Positions 5,299-5,757 of a stretch of 5,757 nt of DNA are shown piece by piece (the stretch's first letter is position 1; the number at the start of each line of letters is the position of its first letter). Under the pieces are notes generated by a model, which saw nothing but the letters and a program-made list of their open reading frames with translations, was not told the origin of the DNA and made no database searches. The stretch is from Ramlibacter sp. (GTDB lineage: Bacteria > Pseudomonadota > Gammaproteobacteria > Burkholderiales > Burkholderiaceae_C): the NCBI GenBank assembly GCA_028292185.1, contig JAQGMT010000252.1:1-5757 (forward strand), written 5' to 3'. The translations under genes were made by a program, and so were the position numbers.

Positions 5299-5476
5299 GA
5301 AGTCTCCTCTCGCCAGCGGGCTGAAAGCCGCCGCTGATGAAGGAAACTCTAGTCAACCCGCCCCGGGATTGCGCCTGCTGAAAGGCATTCTCTGGGGGTG
5401 CCGGAGGGCACGGACCGCGATGACGAAAGTCACGGCCGCTGCGGTGCGCCGCGACCCTCGCCTGGTGGCCTGTACT
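5299..5476. promoter_or_regulatory. Spacer between protease and compact kinase, candidate promoter and hairpins
   Basis: No gene is supported here. On the minus strand a TTGACT hexamer (5356-5351) matches a -35 box in 5 of 6 positions, but no good -10 lies 16-18 bp downstream. Hairpins are possible at 5315-5335 (AGCG/CGCT and GGCT/AGCC around GAA), 5398-5411 (GTGCC/GGCAC around GGAG) and 5441-5452 (GCGG/CCGC). None has a T-run, so a protease terminator is not demonstrated. The 5315-5335 hairpin sits just upstream of the GAGGAG ribosome binding site. Confidence 0.35.
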
Positions 5477-5757
5477 TCAAGACCGGGCCGCGGGCAGCGC
5501 GACATACTGCTGCTCGAGGCCGCGCTGCACCAGCAGGGCGACGGGCCGTCCGCCCAGCGCCGCGCGGACGGCGGACGGGGTGTCGGCGGGCTTGCCATCG
5601 ACGCGCAGCACGATGTCGCCGGGCTCGAGTCCGGCCTGGGCGGCGCGGCCGCTCGCGCCTTCGACCAGCAGCCCGTGGTCCACCGGGGCGCCGTCCTGCG
5701 GCCGCAGCGGCCGCAGTTCCAGCCCCACCGAGTCGGGCTTCGCACTGGCCACGTCCG
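5477..5757 (-). CDS. HtrA/Deg-type serine protease, C-terminal PDZ domain (runs off right edge)
   Basis: The last 92 residues of a minus-strand gene are visible. They form a PDZ domain: the peptide-binding strand VGLELRPL, then LLVEGASGRAAQAGLEPGDIVLRVDGKPADTPSAV with the hallmark GLEPGD turn, then an AALGGRPVALLVQRG strand and a short tail ending in AARS. The layout matches the final PDZ domain of DegP/DegQ/DegS-like proteases, which degrade or refold misfolded periplasmic proteins. The protease domain with its His-Asp-Ser triad lies outside the window, so catalysis cannot be checked. A GTG at 5752 in this frame is not taken as the start, because the domain would then lack its protease part and the frame stays open to the edge. 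It is upstream of the compact kinase on the same strand, with about 180 bp between. Confidence 0.8.
   Translation of the reverse strand, partial: DVASAKPDSVGLELRPLRPQDGAPVDHGLLVEGASGRAAQAGLEPGDIVLRVDGKPADTPSAVRAALGGRPVALLVQRGLEQQYVALPAARS

Noticed and set aside
5353..5745. 130-codon minus-strand frame overlapping the PDZ region
   Set aside because: It is a frame-shifted reading of the PDZ-coding DNA, low-complexity in Arg/Pro/Ser; the other frame gives a clean PDZ domain.
5297..5757. Plus-strand open frame from ATG 5297 to the right edge
   Set aside because: It is antisense to the protease gene, without domain or good ribosome binding site; openness is explained by GC-rich codon shadowing.

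Overview
The window looks like chromosome from a GC-rich proteobacterium, most likely a betaproteobacterium of the Burkholderiales. The reasons are a Bug/TctC-type solute-binding protein (a family greatly expanded there) next to a class II aldolase, a NarL/NarX-type two-component pair, and purine-rich AAGGGG-type ribosome binding sites. Taxonomy is inference; no rRNA, tRNA, CRISPR array, insertion sequence or phage gene is visible.

Layout. (1) 1-262, minus: N-terminal part of a class II aldolase/adducin-family enzyme that runs off the left edge. It is not an obvious long ORF because only 87 codons are inside the window. (2) 263-406: divergent control region with a perfect 18-bp palindrome and TGGAC repeats about two helical turns apart. 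(3) 407-1378, plus: periplasmic Bug/TctC solute-binding protein with signal peptide. (4) 1379-1500: gene-free stretch with a REP-like hairpin, where composition shifts from roughly 55-60% GC on the left to about 70% on the right (judged by eye on sampled lines). (5) 1501-2414, minus: NarL/FixJ-type response regulator preceded by a small helical protein, joined by a 4-bp ATGA overlap. (6) 2415-2526: divergent promoter region with an imperfect dyad. (7) 2527-4338, plus: membrane NarX-like histidine kinase with a large periplasmic sensor region; the obvious partner of the regulator. (8) 4359-5081, minus: compact histidine kinase of another subclass with no sensor, membrane segment or receiver, preceded by a leader (5082-5298) holding a weak small ORF with a strong ribosome binding site. 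(9) 5477-5757, minus: C-terminal PDZ domain of an HtrA/Deg-type serine protease running off the right edge.

How it works together. The left block looks like a small catabolic/uptake unit: the binding protein captures an organic acid in the periplasm and the aldolase-family enzyme may act on a related compound. The right block looks like an envelope- or stress-sensing unit: an outward-facing kinase signals to a DNA-binding regulator co-translated with a small protein, flanked by a soluble kinase and a periplasmic quality-control protease. The stress reading is inference from gene content.

Most worth a second look: the dyad-plus-repeat architecture upstream of the binding-protein gene, the regulator-linked small protein, the unusual start of the membrane kinase (a four-codon mini-ORF overlapping a GTG start), the input-less kinase with its leader, and the Gln where the class II aldolase catalytic Glu is expected. 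I did not see convincing evidence for an entirely new multi-gene system.
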